A stretch of 64,000 nucleotides of DNA from Selaginella moellendorffii (Eukaryota; Streptophyta; Lycopodiopsida; Selaginellales; Selaginellaceae): contig NW_003314282.1 of NCBI RefSeq assembly GCF_000143415.4, positions 1,733,767 to 1,797,766 of the forward strand, given 5' to 3'. The number at the start of each line of letters is the position of its first letter. The first letter of the stretch is position 1. The notes under the pieces are model-generated. The model did not search any database and was not told the DNA's origin. It worked only from the letters and a program-made list of their open reading frames with translations. Below are positions 21,651 through 31,913 of this stretch, piece after piece. The position numbers were made by a program, and so were the translations under genes.

Positions 21651-24600
21651 TCACAGCGGAGGGGCTTCAAGACGCAAATAGTCGTACATAACCCCGTTAA
21701 ATACACTGGCGTATTTTCTCTGTGTGAGGTAGATGATATTCTCTCCCTCCTTGAGGAGCTTCGACTCGACGTCGATGCTCCACATCGCGTACAAGCCGTG
21801 GATTCCATGGCGAGCTATGGCATTGTCCTTGCCAAACTGGAGTGTATCAAAATGTGGAGTGTAAAGCGTTGGATCGTTCACCCGGACCTGCGACACCTCC
21901 ACTGTGTTTAATAAAAAAGAAGTCAATATACTCGTGAAGAACCTGAAGAGCAGCGTTGGTTGCGGCTGCTATTGCTAGTTGTAGCGTGTAGGTTCCCACT
22001 AGAGAGACCTTGTCAAGTTGGAACTTGATCTTCCAAGTTGATGCTTTCAAGTTTCCATCTTTCGACTTCCTGGATGGAAACACAAAAAGAAAAACCTTTG
22101 GTGCGAAAGAACATGTCCATAGAAACGAAAATTTACCAGCATCCCTGTAAGAAAAACCAGTCGGTTTGCCATTTGCTCTCGCCAACAGTGTATACAACCT
22201 CGGTCTCCGGGTAAAGCTCGAAGTATCTTTCCCACAATCCATACTGTCTAAACCTGTGTGTAGAGCAAAACAACAAATGATCAAAAAAAAGAATTGCGTA
22301 GAGACGCATGCCTGTCAGCTGTGATGTTCACAAAAGCTCTGTTGACGAAGCCCGGATCAGGATCCGGTATGTAAAACTCAGCAGCCGATCTATCAGGAAC
22401 TCCAATCTCCCAAATTGTAGGACCGTTCCTTGGAGGATTGAAGACAAGTTCTCCAAGCTCCAAGGAAGAACCTGCGAGATTCATTATTCCTGCCTGTTAC
22501 AAGAAACAACACAATATCTTTTTACCTTCCTGCACTGTAATGTCGGCTTCCATTTTGTAATCGCCCAGAACACCAGGAACGTAGCCAAAGAGGTTGTAAG
22601 TCCCGGGAATAACATTATGGATCATAAAACTGCCACTGGCATCTGCTTCGGCCCAGAATTGATACCCCTGTGCATTCCAACGAACATTAAAGTTTTAGAG
22701 AGCAAATCTACTGTTAAATACCTTGCTTTCGGTTTGCCATGATCCAGCAATCCCCGGTTTAGCGAGACCAATCCACGCAAACGACGCTGGAACTTGAGGG
22801 TCTGCGTACCTGCAGTGTAAGTAAAGAGAGCCTGTTAAGAAAGACACACCATGTATAAAAGGCAATACTTGTCATAAACTAGCAGTCGTCCAGAAACAGA
22901 GCCACGCTCATCATCCTTCACGTAATCTGGTGAGGCAGGCCAGCTATATGGCCAGGAATGAACCTCCACAAGCATCTGAAACAAAAGAGAATGAATAAAA
23001 CTTCAGAAAAAATTCTTACGTTTGATACCTGCTGCTTTGCATCGTCCCACAGATAACGAGGGTCCAAGTTCGCTTGAGCTGAATTCAAGTAGATGAAAAC
23101 CGGTCCAAATACTTTCAGCCAAGGCTCTCCATCTCGAAAAGAAGGACACAATGCTTCCCCTGCGTAGTGAGCGCTGTGAAACATCTAGCAGGCAAACACT
23201 CGTCGTGAGAAGCAAAAACTTTCTGATAGGATCGAGAAAGAGCTCACTTACAGAAAGAGCAGTGGGTCCTGCATGCGAGCGCAAGTTTTGCTTCAGCGGG
23301 CCACCATTTCGAAACTCGTCACTGGCTGTGATGATCCAAAAACCAACGAGTGGATTCGTAGAAACCCAGCCATGCACCACATTGTCCTTGTTTTCAGCAG
23401 AGTACTGATACTTGTCATCCACCTGCGAAGGTAAGCAAATCAGTCTTAGCTTCTGAAAAGCAGAGCACCATAGTTACAAACCTCTCCCTTGAGCGCCGAA
23501 TTATGCGGGTCTTCCAGGATCACAGCTTCAGGATAGGCGAGTGCTTTGCTACGTTCAGGTGATCGGTCACTAGATGTTGGCATTTGTCGGAACACAGTGT
23601 CGGAAACAGCCATATATTCGAATCTGCAAAACCGCGAGAGGAAGGAAAAAAACTGTGAGGCTTCTTAAAAGTTGCTCTTGTGAACCTGTCACTCCGTGGC
23701 TTAAACGTGATACGGCATTGGTTCATGTCGAAATCGGGCCAGCCTTCGGGCCTCTCAAAAATGGCATAGCTATAAAATCCTGTGTTACCCCGAAGAAGCA
23801 CGAACCTGCACAGATTAAACGAGTTCATGTCCACCTTTTGAAGTATGGAAGTATGTATAAACTTTCATACCTCTTGTCGATTTGAAGAGGAACCATACTT
23901 CGGTCGGGGACATATGGACGAAGAAAAGAGACCTCGACTTTGTTGCCATCGCTAGAAATAACACGAAAGCTCGTAGCGTGGTGCCTGTCTTTTAAGCGTT
24001 AGATGTCAAAAAGTTCCAGCGAGGTAGCCGATGTTCTTACACATCAAAGGTGTCCTTTCCTCCGGGGACGTTCCAATTCAGATCCCAGTAACTACAGAAC
24101 AAACACTGGCATCAATGGGAGAGATCTTAGCTTTTAAGTTGGCAGCCTCACCCTCGATTTGTTTCAGCATTGGCAACTTCTAGCAGATTGTCGATGCCTC
24201 CGTAAGAAATAGACGTGATCAACCCGCCGGGACTCGTCAGTGTGATGCGAACAATTCCATTGTCCAGGACAATCTGCAACAAAAGACGATGGAGTAGTAA
24301 GATAGCCTTGGCACGAAACACTTTCTCGAGCTCTCACGTATTTGCCTTTGTCGACGAGACGAACATCGGAGCCTCGCGATCCTCCTCCTTGTACACGACT
24401 GGAGAACATTTTCCTGGAACCGAATCCTCTGGGAAGAAAGAAAGAAAGATGGTCAAAACGAGCATCTAAAAAGCATAGCGAGAAAATCCATCTCGGGAAA
24501 CCAAAACCACCAACGAGCTCTGGAAGAAATACGCTTGGCGCGCTTTTACTCAAAGCGAAAGCTCTCTCTTCTTCTTCCTCAGTCACTGTTTGGGCTTTTA

Positions 24601-25032
24601 TAAGAGCCTGGAAACGCAAAGCTTGTCTTGGAAGAGAAGCCAAGATCGCTCGCTATAAGCTCCATCGCTCGCTGGCCGCAAAGAAACCTACCGATGATCG
24701 CGATAGCGCAGCAAAGATCACATTCACCCCGTCCTTCCATGGATGTGCCCGCATTGCCGTTTCTTGGCGCATCGCGATAACAACCTACCTCTAATCTAAA
24801 AATTCCCAATACAAAAACCCCACAAAACTTTCCACGTGAAAGCTCTTTCGCTCACAAAATAAGATCCAAGAAAGAAACAAAGAATTAAAACCGCTGCTGG
24901 AACTCTTGGAAAGTTTGGATAGCGAACGGATCAAACAGCCAAGAACTAACGCTTTCTATCGAGAAAGCTTAACTCTTACCCATTGGACGAGACGATGAAA
25001 AAGTAGAGAATGGCGAGGTTCCATTTGTTCAT
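21651..25032 (-). CDS. Rhamnogalacturonan lyase (PL4 family), secreted
   Basis: Sixteen exons: 25032..24980, 24428..24338, 24273..24152, 24091..24041, 23984..23871, 23805..23686, 23623..23482, 23422..23252, 23184..23029, 22975..22869, 22809..22722, 22667..22526, 22471..22312, 22253..22137, 22069..21943, 21887..21651; 665 aa, phases closing. Exon 1 supplies a signal peptide (NKWNLAILYFFIVSSNG) missing in RGL1, so the product enters the cell wall route. Lyase blocks: IVLDNGIVRITLTSPGG, DDKYQYSAENK, FNPPRNGPTIWEIGVPDRS, DNAIARHGIHGLYAMWSIDV. Intron positions and phases match RGL1 one for one, showing an inverted paralogous pair. The first intron is long (551 bp). Intron 13 uses a GC donor (GACAG then GCATG at 22311), where RGL1 has GT. 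Substrate: rhamnogalacturonan I by family. Confidence 0.9.
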
Positions 25033-25245
25033 GCTGCCAAGCCTCTAGCAACACCATTCCATGATCCACGGATCGCTTTAGCGGCTCCATGGCCTCTCGC
25101 TTAAATATTTCTAAACAATCCCTCCAAGTTCTCCACTAATTGTGCGTGAGCTCTCATTTTATAGCAAGTCACAGATATTCTACTTTTTTGAACTTTAGGG
25201 CTTTTTATGGATCGCTAACTGATTTTAGGGTTTTTTTGAAAATGC

Positions 25246-26724
25246 ATGGAGCGCGGCAAATGGCTGGAGCTCGTGGAATCGTGCGCGGATCTGGCCGAGG
25301 CGAGGAGAATCCACGCGCGCATCCAACCGGTGGTGGCGCCCGACGATCTCTACGCGCGCAACCGGGTGATCGAGATGTTTGGGCGCTCCAGTGGCCCGAT
25401 TGACGCGCAGGTGGTCTTCGAATCGATGCCTGCTAAGAACCTCTTCTCGTGGGTTCTCATGATCACGGCGTATGCGAGGAATGGTTGGCTCGAGAGCTCC
25501 AGGTCCATCTTCGATGCGATGCCCCAGCGGAATCTCGTGGCATGGAATGCTATCGTGGCGGCGTATGCCTCGAATGGGCATCTGGATGGTTCTCAGAGGC
25601 TTTTCGATGAGATGCCCGAGCGGAACTTGGTTTCCTGGACATCGATTCTTGTCACGTACTCGCAAAAAGGGTGTTACGACGCGGCAAAGCGAGTGTTTGA
25701 TGAGATGCCGCAGAGGAATTTGATCTCTTGGACCTCTATGCTTGCAGCAAATGCCAGGAATGGGTATCTGGCAGAAGCCGAAAGAATATTTAGTGCCATG
25801 CCCCAGTGGGATGTGATAGCTTGGAATTGTCTTCTCGCTGTGTATTGCCAAAATCATGATGTTGAGAACGCAAAGAGATTTGTTAGGAATATGGTGGAGT
25901 GGGACATTACTTCGTGTAATATAATGCTTTTGCTATATGCCCAAGAAGGGCATTTTTGTAAGTGCAACAGATTTTTTTTTAACATGCCGCAGACGGACAT
26001 AGTGTCTTGGAACACTTATCTCGCCGTTTGCATGAACTTTCGGAAACTGGAGGAGGCTAAGTTTGTGTTTGATAATATGCCGCAGAGAGATGCATCTTCT
26101 TGGTCTTCCATGATCACAGCATATGCCCAAGAAGGGTATCTTGCAGAGGCGAGGGCGGTTTTTGATTCACTGCCTTTCCAAAGTCCAGTGGGAAGGACGT
26201 CAATCATGGTTGGCTATGCTCAAGCCGGAAACCTAGATGCCGCTTACAAGATCTTCCAAGAGACACCGCAGCCAGACCTGTTTGCGTGGAATGCAATGCT
26301 CGCAATGTTTGCCCAAGACAGCGAGAAGCAAACCAAAACCAGAGGGATGCTTGACGAGCTCAAACTCACCGACAATCCAGACGAGTTCTGCTTCACGGCA
26401 GCGCTGGTTTCGTGCAGCCACGGCGGGAAGGTTTCTCGAGCAAGGAGCTACTTGGCGTCGATGAGCTGTGACTATGGATTGCCTCCAACCAAGCTCCACT
26501 ACAGCTGCATGGTGGATCTCCTGGGACGGGCTGGATATCTCCAAGACGCGCGCGAGCTCATGGAATCCATGCCTTTCACCGCCGAGGCATCGGATTGCAT
26601 CGGCTTTGCGGGAGCTTGCAGCAGCCATAGCTCCCGCTTCCACGGATCGAAGCTCGCGCTTGGGTTGGATCCAAGCAACGCAACGGGGCACATCCTCGTC
26701 TCGAACATCCTGTGCATGGGCTGA
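25246..26724 (+). CDS. PPR protein (intact parent of the duplicated copy)
   Basis: Single exon, 492 aa. About a dozen PPR units of 31 residues, for example NLVSWTSILVTYSQKGCYDA and NLFSWVLMITAYARNGWLES, then L/S-type ends (CFTAALVSCSHGGKVSRARS, CMVDLLGRAGYLQDA). As in the PPR at 4555 the chain stops at an E1-like LGLDPSNATGHILVSN with no E2 or DYW. RNA-binding organellar factor by family. Convergent with the kinase-ankyrin gene, 47 bp between stops. Positions from 25328 onward are duplicated at 31914. Confidence 0.87.
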   Translation: MERGKWLELVESCADLAEARRIHARIQPVVAPDDLYARNRVIEMFGRSSGPIDAQVVFESMPAKNLFSWVLMITAYARNGWLESSRSIFDAMPQRNLVAWNAIVAAYASNGHLDGSQRLFDEMPERNLVSWTSILVTYSQKGCYDAAKRVFDEMPQRNLISWTSMLAANARNGYLAEAERIFSAMPQWDVIAWNCLLAVYCQNHDVENAKRFVRNMVEWDITSCNIMLLLYAQEGHFCKCNRFFFNMPQTDIVSWNTYLAVCMNFRKLEEAKFVFDNMPQRDASSWSSMITAYAQEGYLAEARAVFDSLPFQSPVGRTSIMVGYAQAGNLDAAYKIFQETPQPDLFAWNAMLAMFAQDSEKQTKTRGMLDELKLTDNPDEFCFTAALVSCSHGGKVSRARSYLASMSCDYGLPPTKLHYSCMVDLLGRAGYLQDARELMESMPFTAEASDCIGFAGACSSHSSRFHGSKLALGLDPSNATGHILVSNILCMG

Positions 26725-26771
26725 TTGACCTCTTTGACTTGTTTTGACTGGTTTCAGAGGTTCTTCCACGG

Positions 26772-29735
26772 CTAGTCTTCAAGATGAGCTATCAAGTCCA
26801 TGTAAGTTTCATTGTCCCTGTTCTTGGACCCCGTGTCAAACCCAAACTTTATAAGCAACCTCACCATCTTTCTGTTTTTCAGGCCCAAGGCAATATCCAT
26901 GCTTGAGTATCCGGCTTTCATTCTCGTGTTTGGATTAGCACCGGCCAACAAAATGATCTCAGCAGTCTCAAAGTGGCTCCCGGAAACAGCTCTCATTAGC
27001 GGTGTTACTGTGACCCATCCTTGGGTGTAGTCCGGGCCATCTACCAGAACACCTTTCTCCAGCAAATGTAATACCACTTCCGAGCTCCCAGCATAAGCAA
27101 ATCTTTTCAAGAGCTCTGGTGCCAAAGTTTTCCAGATCCCTGCTTTCTTGGTGATATCTTCAACCTTTTGGATCATCCCTATGCCTGGTTCCCATGATTC
27201 TTCCACAAAACTCCTACCATCTAAGCAAAGCTTTGGGAGCTTTCTCTTGAGTAAACCAATATCAGCCTGTACTACGGCCTTGCAAACGTCGTCGAGAAGA
27301 CAAGCTTGTCGGTCTCTCTTAGGTATGACTTCACCATCTGAATCGTCATCGAGATCAGGAAGCTCCTCATTGATCTTTGGCTCTTCCGTGCTTGACGACA
27401 GTTCTGAATCATCCAATTCTTCATCTTCTTTCCAATCACCTTCGTCTTTTACTCGGTCATTTTCCTCGCCATCTCTTGACTTTTCTGCTGCTCTGAGAAA
27501 GTCCACGACCTCCAAATTTCCTTGGTCTATAGCAGCCTCTAAAATCTGCTCATGGCCGCTTTGGCTGATCTTCTCCATTGCATATGCAGCCATTTCCTTA
27601 CTCCCATGACCCCCTAAGAGCCTCCACAAGTTGTTCTCGAAGACACTACGATCGTCGTTGCAAAACGAAACCATCATTCGAAATACCTCCTGGCTGTGTG
27701 CATTCCCTTCCTTAGAGCAAGCAAACCTCAGAGGCTCCATTCCACGAAGCCCAGACTCCACCAAGTGACCTCTCAAAAGTGTCAGCACGTATTCATGGTC
27801 CCGGAACTCGTTCCCAAAGTAATCAAGGCAGCCAAATTCGTGATTCTCAAATCGTTCCAGGACTTTGGGAGAGATCTGTTTCATACTTCCGCCATTGCCT
27901 GTCTTGAGGAAGTAGCTTATCTCGAGAAGGCTCGTTGCAACGCTCAAGCTCCCCTCATGCACAGCACAGTAGAAAAGCTGCTCGAGATAATCTGTGGTGT
28001 CCAGGTCGCGTGGCGTCGTCACAACACCCCCATGCTCGATGAGGAAGAACACTGCTTCGACTTTATGTCCTTGGAGGGCATAGTTGAGTGCTAGAGGTGA
28101 TTTCCTGTGTACTGTAGCATTCACGTAGTCATTGATCATGCTTGCCTTGTCTAGCAAAAGCTTCATCATCTCCATCTTTCCGTGGAATGCCAACTTGTGA
28201 AACGGCTTAAGCTGTCCGCTCCTCGGCCAGGTATCGAACTCCATGTTAATATCCTCGAGAAGAACTCGCAAGACTTCCAAGCTATCACCCTCGCATGCGT
28301 CGTGCATCAGCCATTCTTCCTGCGCAACTATAGCTTGCCACCTTTCGCCCAGAAATTTCAGCACGCCATGGCTCCCTGCTTTGACGCAGATGCGGCATAG
28401 TTGAGGCACTGCCTTCTTCGGATCAAAGTCCCAGGCTGCCTTGTCAATGATGAACTCTACACCCAGCTTGAAATCCAGCTGGCAAAAGATATCCACCAGC
28501 AAAGTTCCGTGAATGTCCACCATCATGTTCTTGGCTGGTTGCCGAGCTATGGCGTCTGGAACTTCGGGAAACCGCGCTTGAAGAACAGCTAGCATGTCTG
28601 TATAATCCTTGGAACTCGTAAATTCCTCATCCCAGCTGGAAGAACTGACTTTGCCACTGCTGCAAAGGTTGCTATAAGCTGCTCGGATGTGTACTAGGCA
28701 TTCCTTTAGAGAAATCCTGTCGTCACGCTCCGCAGAGCAGCAACCATCGACCACGGCAAAGATCTCATCAAAAACACTCTCTTTTAGATCCTCCATGCCT
28801 TCTGGAACTTGGAGCTCTATAGGAGACCCTCCCATATACTTGTTCATCACCAAGACCGAGTCCATGTACTCGGGTATCTCACCATCTATAATCATTTCCA
28901 CCAGAACCATCCCCAGCGAGTAGACATCCGAAGGGAATGGATTCGCAAGAACTTCCGGAGGGATCTCGTCTACCGCCTCGTCCAGCTCTGGGGAGATCCA
29001 AAACGGTGATCCTCCTAGTGACCTCAGGTAGTCGACATCTTTCTTCCGGAAACTAAACCCAAAATCTATCAGCTTGGGAACCATGAACTCGTCGACCAGC
29101 ACGTTCTTGCCTTTCAAATCCCCGTGATAAATACCCCGCTGGTGACAAACCGAGAGCCCAATCACGAGCTCCATGAAGATCTCCAGCTTTCTCTTCCACC
29201 AAGACCAAGAACACGACGATGGCTTCCCGGATCTCAGGAAAGAATTCAAGTCGGGACCTTGGACGAGCTCCATGACAATGCAAACGCTTTGCATTTCCCG
29301 GTTGTGTGTCACACCATAAACGCTTGCAACGTTCCTGGTTCCTTGCAGGATCCGCAGGCTGCTCGCTTCCCTGGTGAGATCTATCACCTCATCGTCGCTG
29401 CTGTGAATCGTCTTGACAGCCACGCTCACTGTTTCGTTGTCTCCCTCGCTGGGATTTGATCCGCTGCTGGAGGAGTTGTAGTAGTTATACGAGTCGAAAG
29501 GGTCGCCTTCGATGCGTTTGGAGTCCCACACGCCTCTGTAGAGCTTGTGCTGGACGCCATAGCTGCGAGTGATGGTACCTTTGAAGATGCTGCCACAGCC
29601 GCCAGCGCCAATCTCTGTGAGCTTGCTAAACTCGAGCGTTTCCAGTCGATAAGTTTGGGAACTAGTATATAGATTACCAGCTATAGCGTTGTCTCTCTTC
29701 CAGGCCAGCTGGGCGTCCTCGTATCCAGTGCTCAT
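26772..29735 (-). CDS. Protein kinase with ankyrin-repeat C-terminal half, copy A
   Basis: Single exon, 987 aa. Kinase domain about residues 34-345: GAGGCGSIFKG, VAVKTIHSS, catalytic loop HGDLKGKNVLV (HGD not HRD), IDFGFSF, and GGSPFWISPELDEA in the activation segment. The C-terminal part has ankyrin-type units (EVLRVLLEDINMEFDT, MMKLLLDKAS, and near the end TPLMRAVSGSHFETAEIILL followed by GANPNTR). An acidic linker of Glu/Asp/Ser lies at about 730-790. Soluble cytosolic or nuclear protein by appearance; substrate unknown. HGD makes it a non-RD kinase with the catalytic Asp kept. Head-to-head with the TTM gene, 177 bp apart. Copy B at 33358 is also intact. Confidence 0.88.
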   Translation of the reverse strand: MSTGYEDAQLAWKRDNAIAGNLYTSSQTYRLETLEFSKLTEIGAGGCGSIFKGTITRSYGVQHKLYRGVWDSKRIEGDPFDSYNYYNSSSSGSNPSEGDNETVSVAVKTIHSSDDEVIDLTREASSLRILQGTRNVASVYGVTHNREMQSVCIVMELVQGPDLNSFLRSGKPSSCSWSWWKRKLEIFMELVIGLSVCHQRGIYHGDLKGKNVLVDEFMVPKLIDFGFSFRKKDVDYLRSLGGSPFWISPELDEAVDEIPPEVLANPFPSDVYSLGMVLVEMIIDGEIPEYMDSVLVMNKYMGGSPIELQVPEGMEDLKESVFDEIFAVVDGCCSAERDDRISLKECLVHIRAAYSNLCSSGKVSSSSWDEEFTSSKDYTDMLAVLQARFPEVPDAIARQPAKNMMVDIHGTLLVDIFCQLDFKLGVEFIIDKAAWDFDPKKAVPQLCRICVKAGSHGVLKFLGERWQAIVAQEEWLMHDACEGDSLEVLRVLLEDINMEFDTWPRSGQLKPFHKLAFHGKMEMMKLLLDKASMINDYVNATVHRKSPLALNYALQGHKVEAVFFLIEHGGVVTTPRDLDTTDYLEQLFYCAVHEGSLSVATSLLEISYFLKTGNGGSMKQISPKVLERFENHEFGCLDYFGNEFRDHEYVLTLLRGHLVESGLRGMEPLRFACSKEGNAHSQEVFRMMVSFCNDDRSVFENNLWRLLGGHGSKEMAAYAMEKISQSGHEQILEAAIDQGNLEVVDFLRAAEKSRDGEENDRVKDEGDWKEDEELDDSELSSSTEEPKINEELPDLDDDSDGEVIPKRDRQACLLDDVCKAVVQADIGLLKRKLPKLCLDGRSFVEESWEPGIGMIQKVEDITKKAGIWKTLAPELLKRFAYAGSSEVVLHLLEKGVLVDGPDYTQGWVTVTPLMRAVSGSHFETAEIILLAGANPNTRMKAGYSSMDIALGLKNRKMVRLLIKFGFDTGSKNRDNETYMDLIAHLED

Positions 29736-29912
29736 CCTCTAGGAATGAAGTAGGGTTCCTACTCGCCGATGAGATCTAGGAGGAAGAATTCTAACTTTGA
29801 CATTGCTTCTTTGACTAGAACTTTGACTAAAGCTTTTGACTAATGTTTGACTGGTTGCAAAGAATGTTGTAGATTCTTCCAGTTCTTCACTAGGGCTCGA
29901 AGTAGTTTCAGG
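29736..29912. promoter_or_regulatory. Shared upstream region of kinase-ankyrin A and TTM A
   Basis: 177 bp between divergent ATGs. It contains repeated TTTGACTA-type words (TTTGACTAGAAC, TTTGACTAAAGC, TTTGACTAATG) at about 29810-29850. TTGAC followed by T/C is the W-box core bound by WRKY factors, so defence-type co-regulation is plausible but untested. Confidence 0.5.
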
Positions 29913-31912
29913 ATGGAATCGTCGATGAGAAAGCTCCTGCCAAGCCCGCATCGCCGGACTGGGCTTCTCAAGGATCAGCTCCAACTTGTGCCGAGAAAGG
30001 GCGATGGCGGGCGCGAGGATCGCTATGAGATTGCGCCAATCTCCGACCCCCTCTCCTTCGACAAGGGCTTCTTTCTCTTCATCCGGGCGTGTCAGCTCCT
30101 CACGCGCAAGATGGAAGGAGTGACAATTGTGGTGGGAGTTGCCGGCCCCTCGGGCGCTGGTAAGACCGTCTTCACGGACAAGGTCGCGAGCTTCTTGCCC
30201 GGGATTGCGATCATTTGCATGGACAACTACAACGATTCAAGCCTTGTCATCGACGGGAACTACGATGGTAAGAATCCAAACAAGGTGTGTGTTGTTCTTT
30301 GTTCTTTCGTTTCTATTCGATAGTTTTGGTTGTTTTGCTTTGGTGCTGATAGATCCCAGGATCGTGGACTACGAAATTCTGCTTGACAACATCAAGAGCT
30401 TGAGAGCTGGGAACTCTGCCGACATTCCGATATATGATTTCAAGCTCAGTCGTCGAGTTGGCTATAGGTGAGTTGTCTTTCCTTCCTTTTTGCTAGCATT
30501 GGGATCAAGGACCAAGTATGTTCTTGCGTTGTTTCCAGGCGTCTGGAGCATCCATCGACGAGAATTGTGATCGTGGAAGGGATATATGCTTTGTGTGAGA
30601 AGCTACGTCCATTCCTGGATCTGCGAGTCTCTATAACCGGAGGAGTCCATTTTGATCTCGTCAAGCGGGTTCTCCGTGATATCAATCGCTCCGGCCAAGC
30701 TCCGGAAGACATCATCCACCAGATATCAGAAACGGTGATTTTGTATGTTCTTGTGAACAGCAGTGGTTTCATAATTCTCTCTTTTTCATCTCTTTGTTGT
30801 TTTTCGCACTTAACTTTGTGTCGTTGCCAGGTTTATCCCATGTACAAGGTGTTCATAGAGCCGGATCTAGCAACAGCACACATCAAAGTAGTCAACAAGT
30901 TTAATCCTTTCTTGGGATTTCAGAGTCCAACTTACATCCTAACGGTTCTGGAGATTCCTTCGTTCTTTCTTTTCTTTTTCTGATTCAAAGTTTTCGATGC
31001 TCCAGTCTTCTCGTCATGTCACGGAAGAAGAGATCAAAGCTGCCATTGGCTCCAAGTTCACTGAAGCAACAGAAGATACTTACGATATCTATCTCTTGCC
31101 TCCAGGCGAAGACCTGGAAACCTGCCAGTCTTATCTTCGCATGAGAAATCGCGATGGAAGATACAGTTTGATCTTCGAGGTCTTTTAGAAAAAATGCTCC
31201 ATCCAAGATCTATCTTTGTCACTTACCATGACCATGTTTCTCATTTTTCTCTAGGAACTTGTGACCGATGAGGATTTTATCATCTCGCCAAGGATCACTT
31301 TTGACGTGAGCGTGAGGCTCTTGGGAGGCCTCATGGCTCTTGGATACGAGATGGCCACCATTATGAAGCGGTCGAGCCGGGTGTTTTGTGACGAGACTGA
31401 GAAGATCGTCGTCAAGATTGACAAGCTCGAGCAAGTCCAGCGAAAGTATGTCCAGGTAGATCCTTTCTTAGCTTTTTTGTTCTTGAGGTTTTTGTATCTC
31501 ACCAAGTTTTGACAGATACAAGGCAAAGATCGATCGCTCGTCGCGGATATCGGGAAGAAGCTGGGGCTCGAAGGCTCGTACATTCCACGCTCTTATATAG
31601 AACAAATACAACTGGAGAAACTCACTGCCGAAGTAGTGGTATGGAAAAGAATCGACGTGTTCTTCTCATCTCGATCGTCCAAACAGGCATTGCCGGAGGA
31701 CCTCAAGAACAAATTAAGCTTGCAAACTACCACTGTTCCGGAAAGTCCAGTTTCATCCAAAACTTATAGCAGAAGGTATGAAGAAATTCTCGTTTTTCCA
31801 AGCTCAAAAACTTCCTTTTTTTCTACAGCTTGAGCTGGAATACCTCGAGGTTTGTCATTTTGTTTTTCTTCCGATCTCCAAAACACTCGATTCACAGAGT
31901 TAAGTGTTTGAT
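29913..31912 (+). pseudogene. TTM (uridine kinase/CYTH) copy A, 3'-truncated by the duplication breakpoint
   Basis: Exons equivalent to copy B: 29913..30267, 30353..30467, 30539..30734, 30831..30944, 31006..31179, 31255..31455, 31516..31638, 31687..31775, 31829..31849. All nine are intact in phase and splice sites remain. The last three exons of copy B, which encode the coiled coil and the C-terminal membrane anchor, are absent because unit A ends at 31912 and PPR sequence follows. A transcript could still give an enzyme lacking the anchor, so this is a gene fragment that may or may not be expressed. Confidence 0.82.
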
Positions 31913-31913
31913 T

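Larger units (their letters stand above)
25328..31912 (+). repeat. Tandem segmental duplication, unit A (6.6 kb)
   Basis: Unit A (25328-31912) and unit B (31914-38555) are nearly identical end to end, with offset 6586 at the PPR and kinase genes and 6620-6643 at the TTM genes because of small indels. Unit A begins inside the PPR gene at codon ~28 and ends inside TTM just before the tenth exon. One extra T (31913) lies at the join. Confidence 0.93.

Noticed and set aside
25472-26728. Alternative frames within the two PPR copies
   Set aside because: Shadows repeated identically in both duplicates because the DNA is duplicated; PPR frame is the coding one.
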